Origin: Haloarcula amylovorans
GTDB lineage: Archaea; Halobacteriota; Halobacteria; Halobacteriales; Haloarculaceae
Reading direction: 5' to 3'
NCBI RefSeq assembly: GCF_004681185.1
Contig: NZ_SRIF01000001.1
Coordinates: 62,001 to 126,000 of the forward strand
DNA: 64,000 bases
A program made the position numbers and the translations under genes. Below the pieces are notes generated by a model that was not told the origin of the DNA, did not search any database, and saw only the letters and a list, made by a program, of their open reading frames with translations. How positions within the stretch are numbered: the stretch's first letter is position 1; each line of letters starts with the position of its first letter. Positions 1 through 7,340 of the stretch are shown here, in pieces.

Positions 1-148
1 TGCGTCGCGAGGACGGCGAGGTCAGGCGAGATACCCTCGCCGACTTCGAGCCACATGGCCGGTGGCTGGAGTGGCGGGCGTAGGAAACGCCCGACATCGT
101 GCGTCTCGTTCACAGGGGATTTTGTCTCCCGCCCTCGAATCCCCGATC
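1..148. other. Left edge, no supported gene
   Basis: No reading frame here shows recognisable protein family features. It may hold the end of a gene beyond the window and the promoter of the hydrolase that starts at 149. I see no clear TATA box. Confidence 0.4.
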
Positions 149-889
149 ATGCAGGTCAAGGTGTACGACGGCGTGGAACAACGTTCCACGAACAGTCGGA
201 CGCAGTCCGACGACGGAGCAGCTAGAGACTGTCTGCTCGTCCTCGGATGGGGGAACCGCTGTCGCCACGAGAACGTCCAGTGGCTCGTCGACCGACTGAC
301 CGAGCACTACCGCGTCCACGTCGTCGAACTGCCGACGCACATCACCGACGTCCGGCGCGAGTGGGTCGAACCGGTTCGGAAGTACGCCGCCGACCTGGAC
401 GAATTCCCGATTCTCGCTCACAGCGCTGGCGGCCTGACCACGGCTCACTTCGACGTCGACGGCGTCACCAACCGCGTCTATCTGAGTCCGTGGTGGGGGG
501 ACGACCTCCCCTTTCCGAAGACAGTCGTCGACGCGCTCTCACGGCTGCCAATCACCGAACCGTTCCTTCCCACCGGCAGTCTCGAACGCGAGGCTATCGG
601 CGACCTCGCCACCGAAGCACAGATACGCGACGGCCCGGACGCCGCCTCGCCCGCGTTCCTCCGGACGACTCGCCGGGCGCACGCCTCCCTCCCGCCGGCC
701 CGCGAGAACGCCGTCGCGTTCTGCAGTCTCACGGACAAGATAGTGGACCCCCGAGCCATCGGCGAGCGACTCCCCGCCGACCGCATTCGCCTGTACGACG
801 GCGGTCACGAACTGTTCAGTTCGAGCGCTCGGGACCAGCACATCGACACCGTGCTCGCGGCTCTCGAGCGCGGTCCGGACGGCCTCTGA
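149..889 (+). CDS. Alpha/beta-hydrolase fold serine hydrolase
   Basis: A 246-residue cytosolic alpha/beta hydrolase of unknown substrate. The nucleophile elbow reads AHSAGG with Ser92. Later come a candidate acid Asp196 (SLTDKIVD) and a candidate His220 (GGHELF), in the order expected for a Ser-Asp-His triad. The small size and the early LGWGN strand resemble the RBBP9/YdeN group. A longer frame reaches back to 62, but its extra 29 residues look like non-coding sequence, so I start at the ATG at 149. It ends 6 bp from the convergent hotdog gene. The fold is fairly secure and the substrate is unknown. Confidence 0.75.
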   Translation: MQVKVYDGVEQRSTNSRTQSDDGAARDCLLVLGWGNRCRHENVQWLVDRLTEHYRVHVVELPTHITDVRREWVEPVRKYAADLDEFPILAHSAGGLTTAHFDVDGVTNRVYLSPWWGDDLPFPKTVVDALSRLPITEPFLPTGSLEREAIGDLATEAQIRDGPDAASPAFLRTTRRAHASLPPARENAVAFCSLTDKIVDPRAIGERLPADRIRLYDGGHELFSSSARDQHIDTVLAALERGPDGL

Positions 890-895
890 TATCGG

Positions 896-1363
896 TCACG
901 CCCGTTTTCGCTCGTCCGTGCTGACGTGGACGGTCTTCTCGACGCGCGCGTGGACCTTGCCGTCGGCGTTCACGAGGTCGATGTCGTACTCGCGGTCGAC
1001 TGAGTCACTGTCTGCGAGCTCGGTTTCGATCTGTTCGACCTCGCCGTCGGGAACCTCGAAGGTGGCGTACAACGTCTCCGTTCCGGGCTTGCGGAACTGA
1101 ATCGAGGCGGCCTTGTCCCAGACGACGTAGGAATCCTCCAGTCGACGAAAGAGCATTATCATGTAAAAGGGGTCGACGGCGCTGTAGAGGCTGCCACCGA
1201 AGAGTGTCCCGACGACGTTTCTGGTTCGCCACGACAGCGGCAGTTTTATGCGGACCTCTGACCAGTCGTCTTCGATGTGAGTCACGCGCCCGCCGGTAGC
1301 GAGGTACGCCGGATACCAGTTGAACACCGCCCGCTCCAGCCGCGTCCGCAGAGATTCGCCCAT
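896..1363 (-). CDS. DUF4442-type hotdog-fold protein (putative thioesterase)
   Basis: A 155-residue protein resembling the DUF4442 branch of the hotdog superfamily, which is related to acyl-CoA thioesterases such as PaaI. The core stretch NVVGTLFGGSLYSAVD is the usual hotdog helix lying after the first strands. It is preceded by a conserved N-terminal region with ATGGRV and followed by beta strands rich in charged residues. No membrane segment or signal is seen. It is convergent with the preceding hydrolase gene and its own promoter lies between 1364 and 1475, shared divergently with ncsA. The acyl substrate, if any, cannot be read from sequence. Confidence 0.75.
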   Translation of the reverse strand: MGESLRTRLERAVFNWYPAYLATGGRVTHIEDDWSEVRIKLPLSWRTRNVVGTLFGGSLYSAVDPFYMIMLFRRLEDSYVVWDKAASIQFRKPGTETLYATFEVPDGEVEQIETELADSDSVDREYDIDLVNADGKVHARVEKTVHVSTDERKRA

Positions 1364-1475
1364 CGCCTCTGTAACGTAGCCCGGGACCTAAGACCGTTTC
1401 CCTCGGAAAACAACCCTATCGAGGTTTCGAGACGAGACGAAACCCTCACCACCGCTCGCACGAATAGCGAAGACG

Positions 1476-2477
1476 ATGGAGTGTGACAAGTGCGGGGACC
1501 ACGCGGTGCTGCACGCGGCGTATTCGGGGCTACACCTCTGTGAGGACCACCTCTGTCGGACCGTCGAGAAACGGCTCCGACGGCGGGTGCGAGAGGACGG
1601 TCTCGTCCCGGACGACGCCACCCCCGAGGACCCGGACACGTGGGTCATCGGTCTCTCGGGCGGGAAAGACAGCGTCGTTCTCACGTCGATTCTCCACGAT
1701 GTCTTCGAGCGCGACCCGCGCATCGAACTCGTCGCCCTCTCGATTCACGAGGGTATCGAGGGCTATCGCGATAAGAGTCTGGAGGCCTGCGAGGAACTGA
1801 CCGACGACCTGGACATCCGTCACGAAGTCGTCTCCTACGCCGAGGAGTTCGACGTGCAGATGGACGACGTCGTCGAGAAGGACCCGGAAGGGATGGCTGC
1901 CTGTGCGTACTGCGGGGTCTTCCGCCGCGACGTACTCTCGCGGTACGCCGAGAAACTAAACGCTGATAAACTGCTCACCGGCCACAACTTAGACGACGAG
2001 GCCGAGACGGCGCTGATGAACTTTTTCGAGGGCGACGTCGAGCAGATGGCTCAACACTTCGACGCCTCCCTCGGGCCGTTCGAAAGCCAGTCCGACGGCA
2101 ACGCGCCGACCGAGCGAACGCGGGAGAAACAGGATCACCACATCCCGCGGGCGAAACCGCTACGGGACGTTCCCGAGAAAGAAATCGCACTCTACGCCCG
2201 TTTCCGGGACTTGCCAGCTCATATCACCGAATGTCCCCACGCCGAGGAGGCCTACCGCGGCGAGGTCCAGCAGTTGATGCTCGGCCTCGAAGAGAACCAC
2301 CCCGGCACGCGACACTCGATTATGGCTGGCTACGAGAAACTCGCGGCGCTGGCGGCCGATGCCTACGGCGGCGACGACGCTGACGCCAAGTTCGGCGAGT
2401 GCGACAGTTGCGGCGCGCCGACCGCTCGGGACCTGTGTCGGAAGTGCAACCTACTCGACGCCCTGGAAGCGGTTTAA
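1476..2477 (+). CDS. ncsA: tRNA 2-thiolation protein NcsA (TtuA/Ctu1 family)
   Basis: A 333-residue PP-loop ATPase of the TtuA/NcsA/Ctu1 family. It activates uridine in tRNA for 2-thiolation, taking sulfur through a ubiquitin-like SAMP carrier in haloarchaea. The N-terminus carries a zinc-binding CDKC...LCEDH region. The PP-loop SGGKDS is at residues 61-66. The three cysteines expected for the 4Fe-4S cluster are present: C143 and C146 (CAYC) and C253 (ECPH). A second zinc pair of CxxC motifs lies at 309-312 and 321-324. The length is usual for the family. Its position next to cdrL-cdrS-ftsZ2 matches the Haloferax order (ncsA is HVO_0580 there, from memory). Confidence 0.93.
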   Translation: MECDKCGDHAVLHAAYSGLHLCEDHLCRTVEKRLRRRVREDGLVPDDATPEDPDTWVIGLSGGKDSVVLTSILHDVFERDPRIELVALSIHEGIEGYRDKSLEACEELTDDLDIRHEVVSYAEEFDVQMDDVVEKDPEGMAACAYCGVFRRDVLSRYAEKLNADKLLTGHNLDDEAETALMNFFEGDVEQMAQHFDASLGPFESQSDGNAPTERTREKQDHHIPRAKPLRDVPEKEIALYARFRDLPAHITECPHAEEAYRGEVQQLMLGLEENHPGTRHSIMAGYEKLAALAADAYGGDDADAKFGECDSCGAPTARDLCRKCNLLDALEAV

Positions 2478-2503
2478 TCGGGTGAGCCACCGAATCGTGA
2501 ATA

Positions 2504-2613
2504 AGTCGTGTCTAACGCCGGTGTGACTGGTATCCGATTCATGTCTCACTAGTGCCTCACTCGTGTCCAACTCGGGGGCGACTCTTGCCCGACTCGTGTG
2601 TGAGTTGTGTCCG
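2504..2613. repeat. Cluster of short degenerate TCGTGTC direct repeats
   Basis: The gap between ncsA and the DUF4397 gene carries several related words: AGTCGTGTCTAAC (2504-2516), TTCATGTCTCAC (2538-2549), ACTCGTGTCCAAC (2559-2571), GACTCGTGTGTGAG (2591-2604) and AGTTGTGTCCG (2603-2613). Spacing is irregular (34, 21, 32 and 12 nt). They could be regulator sites for the downstream exported protein or decayed tandem repeats. Confidence 0.4.
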
Positions 2614-2679
2614 TTCCCAGTCGGAATCTGGAAATCATTCATGTATCGGTAATCCTCCGTTTCTGACGGTGTATGCCAA

Positions 2680-3417
2680 ATGACACCAGACCGACGCGAC
2701 GTGTTGCGAGGGATCGCCGCCGCCGGAACCGCATCCGCCATCGGGACCGGCGTCGCTAGTGCGCACGACGATGACGACTACGACGAGGAGGACGCCCTCG
2801 TCCGGGTCGTCCACGCGTCCCCCGACGCTCCGGATGTCGACGTCTACGTCGACGGCAGCCGAGTGCTGAGGGGCGTCGAGTACGGCACCATCTCGGACTA
2901 TCTCTGGGTCGAACCGGACGAGTACGAGGTGAAGATAACCGCCGCCGGCGACCGGAACGCCGTCGTCTTCGAGGATGACCTGGCGTTCGAGGAGGACGAC
3001 GAGTACACCGTCGTCGCCACCGGCGAATTCGAGGAGGACGAGTTCGAGGTCTTCGTCTACGAGGACGACCGCAGTACCCGACGAGACCGGGCCCGCGTCC
3101 GGGTTATCCACGCCTCCCCGGACGCCCCCGACGTCGACGTGACTCTCGACGAAGGCGACGCCGTCCTCATTGAGGACCTGGAGCTCGGCGAGGAGAGTGA
3201 CTACCTGACGGTCAAACCGGGCCGCTACGAACTCGAAGTGCGACCGGCCAGTTCGAAAAACGACAACCCGTTCGACGCGGAGTTCGACGTCCGTCTCCGT
3301 CCGGGTCGGGTGTACACCGTCGTCGCCACCGGATTCTTCATGCCCGACAAAGTGGCGGAGTACGAGGTGTTCGACCTCGTGGCCGCCGTCGACGCCCGGC
3401 GTGACGACGACCACTGA
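2680..3417 (+). CDS. Tat-exported DUF4397 tandem-domain protein
   Basis: A 245-residue exported protein. The start has a twin-arginine signal (TPDRRDVLRG), an Ala/Gly-rich hydrophobic stretch and a likely cleavage after ASA near residue 28. A very acidic linker (HDDDDYDEED) follows. Two DUF4397 beta-sandwich repeats come next, each opening with V-R-V-[VI]-HASPDAPDVDV, at about residues 40-125 and 140-235. Each ends in a strand with YTVVATG. DUF4397 is known from cell-surface proteins, where it is thought to aid adhesion or binding. No C-terminal anchor is seen, so it is probably secreted. The repeat cluster just upstream may regulate it. Confidence 0.8.
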   Translation: MTPDRRDVLRGIAAAGTASAIGTGVASAHDDDDYDEEDALVRVVHASPDAPDVDVYVDGSRVLRGVEYGTISDYLWVEPDEYEVKITAAGDRNAVVFEDDLAFEEDDEYTVVATGEFEEDEFEVFVYEDDRSTRRDRARVRVIHASPDAPDVDVTLDEGDAVLIEDLELGEESDYLTVKPGRYELEVRPASSKNDNPFDAEFDVRLRPGRVYTVVATGFFMPDKVAEYEVFDLVAAVDARRDDDH

Positions 3418-3477
3418 GTCGGCTTACTGCTGATACGCAGCGTATACTAACGACATCCCAACGCGTCCGTGCCGTCG

Positions 3478-3756
3478 ATGGAGACCGTGCTCTGGCAGGT
3501 CCTCGCTGGCACTGAAGGCGGACCTAATCGGGTCCGAATCCTTCGGGCGCTCGACGAGCGACCACGGAACCGGAACCAACTCGCCGACTCGCTCTCGCTC
3601 AACTACAAGACGGTCGAACACCACCTCGCCGTGCTCTCGAAGCACGGTCTGGTCGAACACAGCGACTCCGACTACGGTGCCGTCTACTTCACGACGGAGA
3701 CAGCCCGAGAACACTGGTCGATCATCGAGCGAATCGCCGAGACGACTGACGCCTGA
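3478..3756 (+). CDS. Winged-helix transcription regulator (ArsR-like)
   Basis: A 92-residue single-domain winged helix-turn-helix protein. The order is helix 1 (NRVRILRALDERP), the HTH pair (NRNQLADSLSLNYKTVEHHLAVLSKHG in pattern) and a wing with AVYFTTETA. This matches small haloarchaeal ArsR/DUF-type regulators. There are no metal-sensing cysteines and no effector domain, so sensing probably needs a partner. An alternative GTG start lies 9 bp upstream, but the ATG at 3478 fits better. It is followed by a hairpin at 3785 and then the convergent ftsZ2. Confidence 0.8.
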   Translation: METVLWQVLAGTEGGPNRVRILRALDERPRNRNQLADSLSLNYKTVEHHLAVLSKHGLVEHSDSDYGAVYFTTETAREHWSIIERIAETTDA

Positions 3757-3784
3757 GACGGACCGTTGTCGCGATGTACCGGGA

Positions 3785-3803
3785 CGCCGACCCGTGGTCG
3801 GCG
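3785..3803. terminator. Hairpin between convergent HTH gene and ftsZ2
   Basis: A perfect 7-bp stem (CGCCGAC / GTCGGCG) closes a 5-nt loop in the gap between two convergent genes. There is no T-run, so its action as a terminator is an inference from position. Confidence 0.35.
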
Positions 3804-3907
3804 CTATCCGGACATACGCTACAGTTCGTATGAGTGATGTCTCGTTCGGCTAACACTCGACGGGAGCCGCCGCTCGAAGAGTGAAAACGGAGAGGAGAGG
3901 TCGACGG

Positions 3908-5137
3908 TTACTCGTTCGTCCGGATGACGTCGAGACCGTTGTTCTTCTCGCGCTGGTCGCGGCCGCCGTCGGTCTCGCCGTAGCCGCTGGGGCTGCCGGC
4001 GTGGTTGGCGGTGCCGCCGTCGTTGGCGCTGGTTTCGAAGTTCTCGGAGGCGTCGAAGGAGGTGTCGTCGCCGACCTCCTGGATCGCCTCGCGGGACTTG
4101 TTGGCCTGCTTCTGCGTGGTCGGGCCGAGCACCTGTGCGGACTGGACGCCGGTCATGATAGCCATGACGCGGACCTTGCCCTTGTACTCCTCTTGGATGC
4201 GGGCGCCCCAGATGACGTTCGCCGAGGCTTCGAGGCGCTCGGTGATGTTCTGGGCGATCCCCTCTGCCTCCTTCAGGGTGAGGTCCGGGCCGCCAGTGAT
4301 GTGGACCAGGCCACCGCTGGCACCGCGGTAGTCCACGTCCAGCAGCGGGTGGTTCATCGCGTCCTTGACGACTTCCTGTGTCTTGTTCTTGTCCTGGGTC
4401 TCACCGACCAGCATCACCGCGACGCCGCCCTGATTCATGATGGAGGTCATGTCGGCGTAGTCGAGGTTGATGAGGCTCGGCTGGGTGATGGTCTCGGAGA
4501 TGCCCTTGACCGTCTCGGCGATGATCTGGTCCATCACCGAGAACGCCTTGCCGATGGGCAGGTTCGGGACGTAGTCGAGCAGGCGGTTGTTGTCCAGCAC
4601 GATGATGGAGTCCGCCTCGTTGCGGAGCTTCTCTAAGCCTTCCTCGGCTTTCACCGTGCGGGCTCGCTCGACGTTGAACGGCGTCGAGACCATGCCGACG
4701 ACGATTGCGCCCTGTTCCTTGGCAATCTTCGAGACGACGGGGGCGGCACCGGTACCGGTTCCGCCACCCATGCCGGCCGTGACGAACACGAGGTCCGCAT
4801 CGCCCAGCACTTCCTTGATAGTCCCCTGTGCCATCTCGGTGGCGCGCTCCCCCATCGAGGGGTCGCCACCGGCACCGAGTCCGTTGGTGAGGGACTTGCC
4901 GACCAGAATCTTCGTGTCGGCTTCGATCATCTTGAGGTGCTGTTTGTCGGTGTTGATGGCGACGGTGTCGGCACCTTCGACGCCGATGTTGTAGAGTCGA
5001 TTGACGGTGTTGTTCCCGGCACCGCCACAGCCGACGATGACGATTCGCGGGTCACCGAATCCGTCGACGTCCTCGTCGGACATCTTCTGCTGTTCCTGCT
5101 CGTCGCGTTCGAGGGCTTCGTTGACGATGTCCTGCAT
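3908..5137 (-). CDS. ftsZ2: Cell division tubulin homologue FtsZ2
   Basis: A 409-residue FtsZ of the archaeal FtsZ2 group, which forms the mid-cell ring and drives constriction in haloarchaea. The nucleotide-binding start VIVGCGGAG is at about 33-41, the tubulin signature GGGTGTG at 124-130 and the T7 loop NLDYADM at 224-230, with the acidic residues needed for GTP hydrolysis. An extended N-terminus (about 28 residues) and an acidic, Gly/Asn-rich C-terminal tail of about 65 residues follow the FtsZ2 pattern. A GTG at 5155 is possible, but the ATG at 5137 sits 2 bp after the cdrS stop and gives the usual MQDIV start. It is co-transcribed with cdrS. Confidence 0.96.
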   Translation of the reverse strand: MQDIVNEALERDEQEQQKMSDEDVDGFGDPRIVIVGCGGAGNNTVNRLYNIGVEGADTVAINTDKQHLKMIEADTKILVGKSLTNGLGAGGDPSMGERATEMAQGTIKEVLGDADLVFVTAGMGGGTGTGAAPVVSKIAKEQGAIVVGMVSTPFNVERARTVKAEEGLEKLRNEADSIIVLDNNRLLDYVPNLPIGKAFSVMDQIIAETVKGISETITQPSLINLDYADMTSIMNQGGVAVMLVGETQDKNKTQEVVKDAMNHPLLDVDYRGASGGLVHITGGPDLTLKEAEGIAQNITERLEASANVIWGARIQEEYKGKVRVMAIMTGVQSAQVLGPTTQKQANKSREAIQEVGDDTSFDASENFETSANDGGTANHAGSPSGYGETDGGRDQREKNNGLDVIRTNE

Positions 5138-5139
5138 CG

Positions 5140-5322
5140 TTAGGCCCTCGCCCACGTTCGCTTTTGCTTCTCGGAAGCACGTTCGGAACCGTCCTGTTCT
5201 GCGAGCATCTCACGGACGGCCGACCGAATCGCCTCGCTTCGGTTGGGGTATTCCCCCGTTTCGACCATCTGTTCGACCTCTTCGATCTGCTGCTTCGGAA
5301 TCCGTAGTGTCACACGCTCCAT
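5140..5322 (-). CDS. cdrS: Ribbon-helix-helix cell division regulator CdrS
   Basis: A 60-residue ribbon-helix-helix DNA-binding protein. The beta ribbon is RVTLRIP, followed by a helix ([12 protein letters not shown]), the turn [12 protein letters not shown] and a second helix. It lies directly upstream of ftsZ2 with a 2-bp gap. This is the arrangement of CdrS (cell division regulator, short), shown in Halobacterium and Haloferax to control ftsZ2 and cell division. The ATG at 5322 follows a long leader containing a GTAAGACGGCC half-site. The promoter and a palindrome lie at 5439-5489. Confidence 0.92.
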   Translation of the reverse strand: MERVTLRIPKQQIEEVEQMVETGEYPNRSEAIRSAVREMLAEQDGSERASEKQKRTWARA

Positions 5323-5341
5323 TGTTATTGGTCCCCTTTGG

Positions 5342-5352
5342 GTAAGACGGCC
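5342..5352. promoter_or_regulatory. GTAAGACGGCC half-site upstream of cdrS
   Basis: The 11-bp sequence GTAAGACGGCC repeats one arm and the centre of the palindrome at 5439-5456. It lies 20 bp ahead of the cdrS start codon. This suggests a second, weaker operator inside the cdrS leader. The link to a given regulator is inferred. Confidence 0.5.
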
Positions 5353-5385
5353 CGAACGAGTCGAGATTTCGACCCGTCCAGTTGT

Positions 5386-5442
5386 TTACACAGTGAAATC
5401 GCCAGCCGATGGCGGGATGCCACCGTTGCGCACACTGTGTAA
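5386..5442. repeat. Inverted repeat and nested hairpin in the cdrS leader
   Basis: TTACACAGTG (5386-5395) and CACTGTGTAA (5433-5442) form perfect 10-bp arms around a 37-nt centre. That centre holds a smaller stem, CGCCA...TGGCG. The right arm overlaps the palindrome at 5439 by four bases. In RNA this would fold into a long hairpin in the 5' leader. In DNA it could be a second operator. Confidence 0.5.
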
Positions 5443-5456
5443 GACGGCCGTCTTAC
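5439..5456. promoter_or_regulatory. 18-bp perfect palindrome at the cdrS promoter
   Basis: GTAAGACGGCCGTCTTAC reads the same on both strands. It starts a few bases after the transcription start predicted from the TATA box at 5481-5489 (minus strand). A two-fold symmetric site at the start of a gene for a dimeric RHH protein is the expected form of an autoregulatory operator. Related half-sites occur at 5342 and 6187. Confidence 0.65.
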
Positions 5457-5480
5457 GCAAGATGTACCACAAACTGGGGG

Positions 5481-5489
5481 ATATTAAAA
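5481..5489 (-). promoter_or_regulatory. TATA box of cdrS-ftsZ2
   Basis: On the minus strand this reads TTTTAATAT. The predicted start of transcription is near 5459, giving a leader of about 137 nt before cdrS. It lies about 50 bp past the end of cdrL, so cdrS-ftsZ2 can be transcribed separately from cdrL. Confidence 0.55.
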
Positions 5490-5537
5490 CTATCGCCGAG
5501 TGTATGACAAACGTGCGTTTACGTCAGAAGAAACACG

Positions 5538-6179
5538 CTACCGTTCGTTTGCGCTACTTCGGGGTTGGTCGAGTACGTCCGCCGCCGGCGTCCGGCGACC
5601 ACAGCTGGGACAGAACCCCCAGTCGGACCGAATCTCGTCACCGCAGTCACAGAAGACGCGCCGGGAGGACTTCTCGCCGCAATTCGGGCAGTAAACGTGG
5701 CCTGCGGAGAGGTTTTCGCCGCATTGGGCGCATGACTTCTGTTCGCTCATCTCCGCGTTTTCACGGCGTTCGGCCGATGTCTTACGGCCGTCAGAGCCGT
5801 GTGATACGCCGTCGGTGTCGGCAGCGGCTGTGTCAGACGCGGGTGACTCGGCCGCCACAGCGCCGTGTTCGGCGTCGAGCGAGATGTTTACGTTGACATC
5901 CTGCGGTCGTCCCGCGGGCGGTCGCTCGGCTCGCTTGGGTAGCCGGTCGGCGATGATGGCGTCGACACGCTCCGCGATGAGTTCGTCGATACTCTCGGTG
6001 TCGGCCACCGATTCGGCCCCCGCCGACTCGGCGGAGTCAGAGCGGGTGGGTGACGGGTCGTCGCCACTCCCGTCGAGATACGCTCGGAGGGCCTCGCGCA
6101 TGACCTCACTCTTCGAGGCGTCGAACGTTTCGAGGCGTTCGATGAGGTCGTCGTCAGCGCGGAACGTGATCTTGCTCAT
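5538..6179 (-). CDS. cdrL: RHH protein with C-terminal zinc ribbons (CdrL-type)
   Basis: A 213-residue regulator. The N-terminal ribbon-helix-helix is SKITFRADDDLIERLETF...SKSEVMREAL (residues 2-40). A long acidic, Ser/Ala-rich linker follows (about 45-150). The C-terminus has a double zinc ribbon with paired cysteines: CAQC, CPNC, CDC and CPSC. It sits immediately upstream of cdrS-ftsZ2 on the same strand, the position of the long RHH regulator CdrL in haloarchaea. The longer ATG at 6203 would place coding sequence over the promoter, so I choose the ATG at 6179, which follows the TATA box at 6209-6216 by about 33 nt. CdrL control of cdrS-ftsZ2 is established knowledge as I recall it. Confidence 0.85.
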   Translation of the reverse strand: MSKITFRADDDLIERLETFDASKSEVMREALRAYLDGSGDDPSPTRSDSAESAGAESVADTESIDELIAERVDAIIADRLPKRAERPPAGRPQDVNVNISLDAEHGAVAAESPASDTAAADTDGVSHGSDGRKTSAERRENAEMSEQKSCAQCGENLSAGHVYCPNCGEKSSRRVFCDCGDEIRSDWGFCPSCGRRTPAADVLDQPRSSANER

Positions 6180-6186
6180 CCAACTC

Positions 6187-6216
6187 GTAAGACAGGTCGT
6201 CACCTGGGTATTAAAA
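6187..6216 (-). promoter_or_regulatory. cdrL promoter with GTAAGAC-type operator
   Basis: The minus-strand TATA core is TTTTAATA (6209-6216), identical to that of cdrS. Between it and the start codon lies GTAAGACAGGTCGTCAC (6187-6203, plus strand). This shares the GTAAGAC arm with the cdrS palindrome but is only partly symmetric. A protein bound here would block the transcription start, near 6186. Confidence 0.6.
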
Positions 6217-6255
6217 TCTTCCCGCTACGTCAGACGCACGGCTGCCGAGACGTGC

Positions 6256-6474
6256 TCACTCTCGCAGGTCGAATCCGGCGTTCCAGCGTTCGCCACAGTC
6301 CGGACACTCGACGTGGTACGTATTCGACCGCAGGAAGTGTGCCTTCTCTTCGACGGAAAGCTCTCCCGCATCGCGAGCACACGCGACGTGGAACCCGGTG
6401 CCGCAGTGGTCACACGTCACTGATTGTAGCTCGCTGGTGAGCCGATCAGAACAGTAGATGCAGTCTCCGAGCAC
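6256..6474 (-). CDS. Small zinc-finger protein
   Basis: A 72-residue cytosolic protein with four CxxC-like pairs: CIYC (5-8), CDHC (21-24), a central H/C pair (FHVAC) and CPDC near residue 57. The pattern could bind two zinc ions in a cross-brace or tandem ribbon. It starts with GTG, and no better start is available. I do not recognise a named family. Such micro zinc-finger proteins are common and conserved in haloarchaea. It lies upstream of cdrL on the same strand, with its end 77 bp before the cdrL start. Confidence 0.65.
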   Translation of the reverse strand: MLGDCIYCSDRLTSELQSVTCDHCGTGFHVACARDAGELSVEEKAHFLRSNTYHVECPDCGERWNAGFDLRE

Positions 6475-6627
6475 TGTGACGGACGTACAACGACCGCTGG
6501 TTTACGTGTTACCCATACTGTGAGCCGGCTGTCGTGGCGAATTAACGACCGGGTGAGCGAGAAAGTGAGAGGAAATACGTGGTACGCACCCCCGTGTGAG
6601 CGCCCCGCGAACGCCCGGAGAATAACA

Positions 6628-6636
6628 ATCCTTAAG
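6628..6636 (+). promoter_or_regulatory. TATA box of tRNA-Tyr
   Basis: ATCCTTAAG is centred about 35 bp before the mature tRNA 5' end. Transcription would start near 6658, leaving a leader of a few bases for RNase P. Confidence 0.5.
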
Positions 6637-6666
6637 TCCGGACGGCGGGCTAATTTCTGTTGCTGC

Positions 6667-6740
6667 CCGCCCTTAGCTCAGACTGGTAGAGCAGTCGACT
6701 GTAGATCGACTTGTCCCCCGTTCAAATCGGGGAGGGCGGA
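6667..6740 (+). tRNA. tRNA-Tyr (GTA anticodon)
   Basis: A complete 74-nt cloverleaf. The acceptor stem is CCGCCCT/AGGGCGG with discriminator A, giving the C1-G72 pair typical of archaeal tRNA-Tyr. The D arm is GCTC/GAGC, the anticodon stem GTCGA/TCGAC and the loop CTGTAGA with GTA at 6701-6703. The T arm is CCCCG/CGGGG with loop TTCAAAT. No intron is present. CCA is not encoded. A short T-run (GGTTTTC) follows and may end transcription. Confidence 0.97.
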
Positions 6741-7037
6741 CTTGGTTTTCTGCCGAACTATCGTAGGGAGCGACGGGTTCGGGACGTAGCTTCGCTCCGA
6801 GTGTCGCTCGCTATCCACGTGAAGCCCAATCGAGCGATCTCGAAATAGTATCGTACTGGTGACTAATCGAGTATCGAATGGGTTCCGGATGGACGGGAGA
6901 CCCAGCGACTCGCGAATGGGTCAGGCGAGAACACAGTTCTCGCCGCGAACGCCCGTAACCTGTACGGAGAACCGTCAAAATGGGGTTGTGAAACCGCGTG
7001 AACTACCCTTACTCTTTTTGGCAGAGCGGGTAGAAGC
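6741..7037. other. Gene-free stretch after tRNA-Tyr
   Basis: About 300 bp with no convincing gene. A plus-strand frame from 6859 overlaps the real zinc-ribbon gene at 7038 and has no protein-like composition. The right end (ACTACCCTTACTCTTTTTGG, near 7001-7021) probably contains the promoter of the next gene. Confidence 0.5.
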
Positions 7038-7211
7038 ATGGCTTGGTCGTCGATGGGAGTCTTTGACAAAGCACGCAACGTTTCCCAACTCGGGGAACAG
7101 GATAGATGCCCGTACATCTGTCTAGAATGTGAGGAGTCGTTCGAAGTCCAGTATCACTCCTGTCCGGTCTGCGAAGGATACGATATCCGCCGGGCGAAGT
7201 GGGTCGAATAG
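7038..7211 (+). CDS. 57-residue zinc-ribbon microprotein
   Basis: A very short gene of 57 codons plus TAG. The product has a basic N-terminal stretch (MGVFDKARNV), then two CxxC pairs: CLEC (29-32) and CPVC (43-46). With C24 before them this suggests a single zinc ribbon, ending in RRAKW. An internal ATG at 7053 (MGVFDK) may be the true start, since many haloarchaeal microproteins begin this way. The two zinc knuckles and the coding-like composition make it real. Function is unknown. It is one of three zinc-ribbon proteins within 2 kb, after cdrL and the gene at 6256. Confidence 0.7.
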   Translation: MAWSSMGVFDKARNVSQLGEQDRCPYICLECEESFEVQYHSCPVCEGYDIRRAKWVE

Positions 7212-7340
7212 CCCTCGACGTCCACACTGGCACGTCCTAACCGATGCTATCGGGCTCAACGCCCTTTTTTGCCACGCACACTCTCCAGCGTCGCGTGCCG
7301 CTTGGCACAGTCACAAGTACGCGAGCGGTATAGCGTTGGT

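Noticed and set aside
5138..5155. GTG start for ftsZ2 at 5155
   Set aside because: It would overlap the end of cdrS. The ATG at 5137, 2 bp after the cdrS stop, gives the family-typical MQDIV start.
6859..7125. 88-codon plus-strand frame
   Set aside because: It overlaps the zinc-ribbon microprotein in another frame and has no recognisable features.
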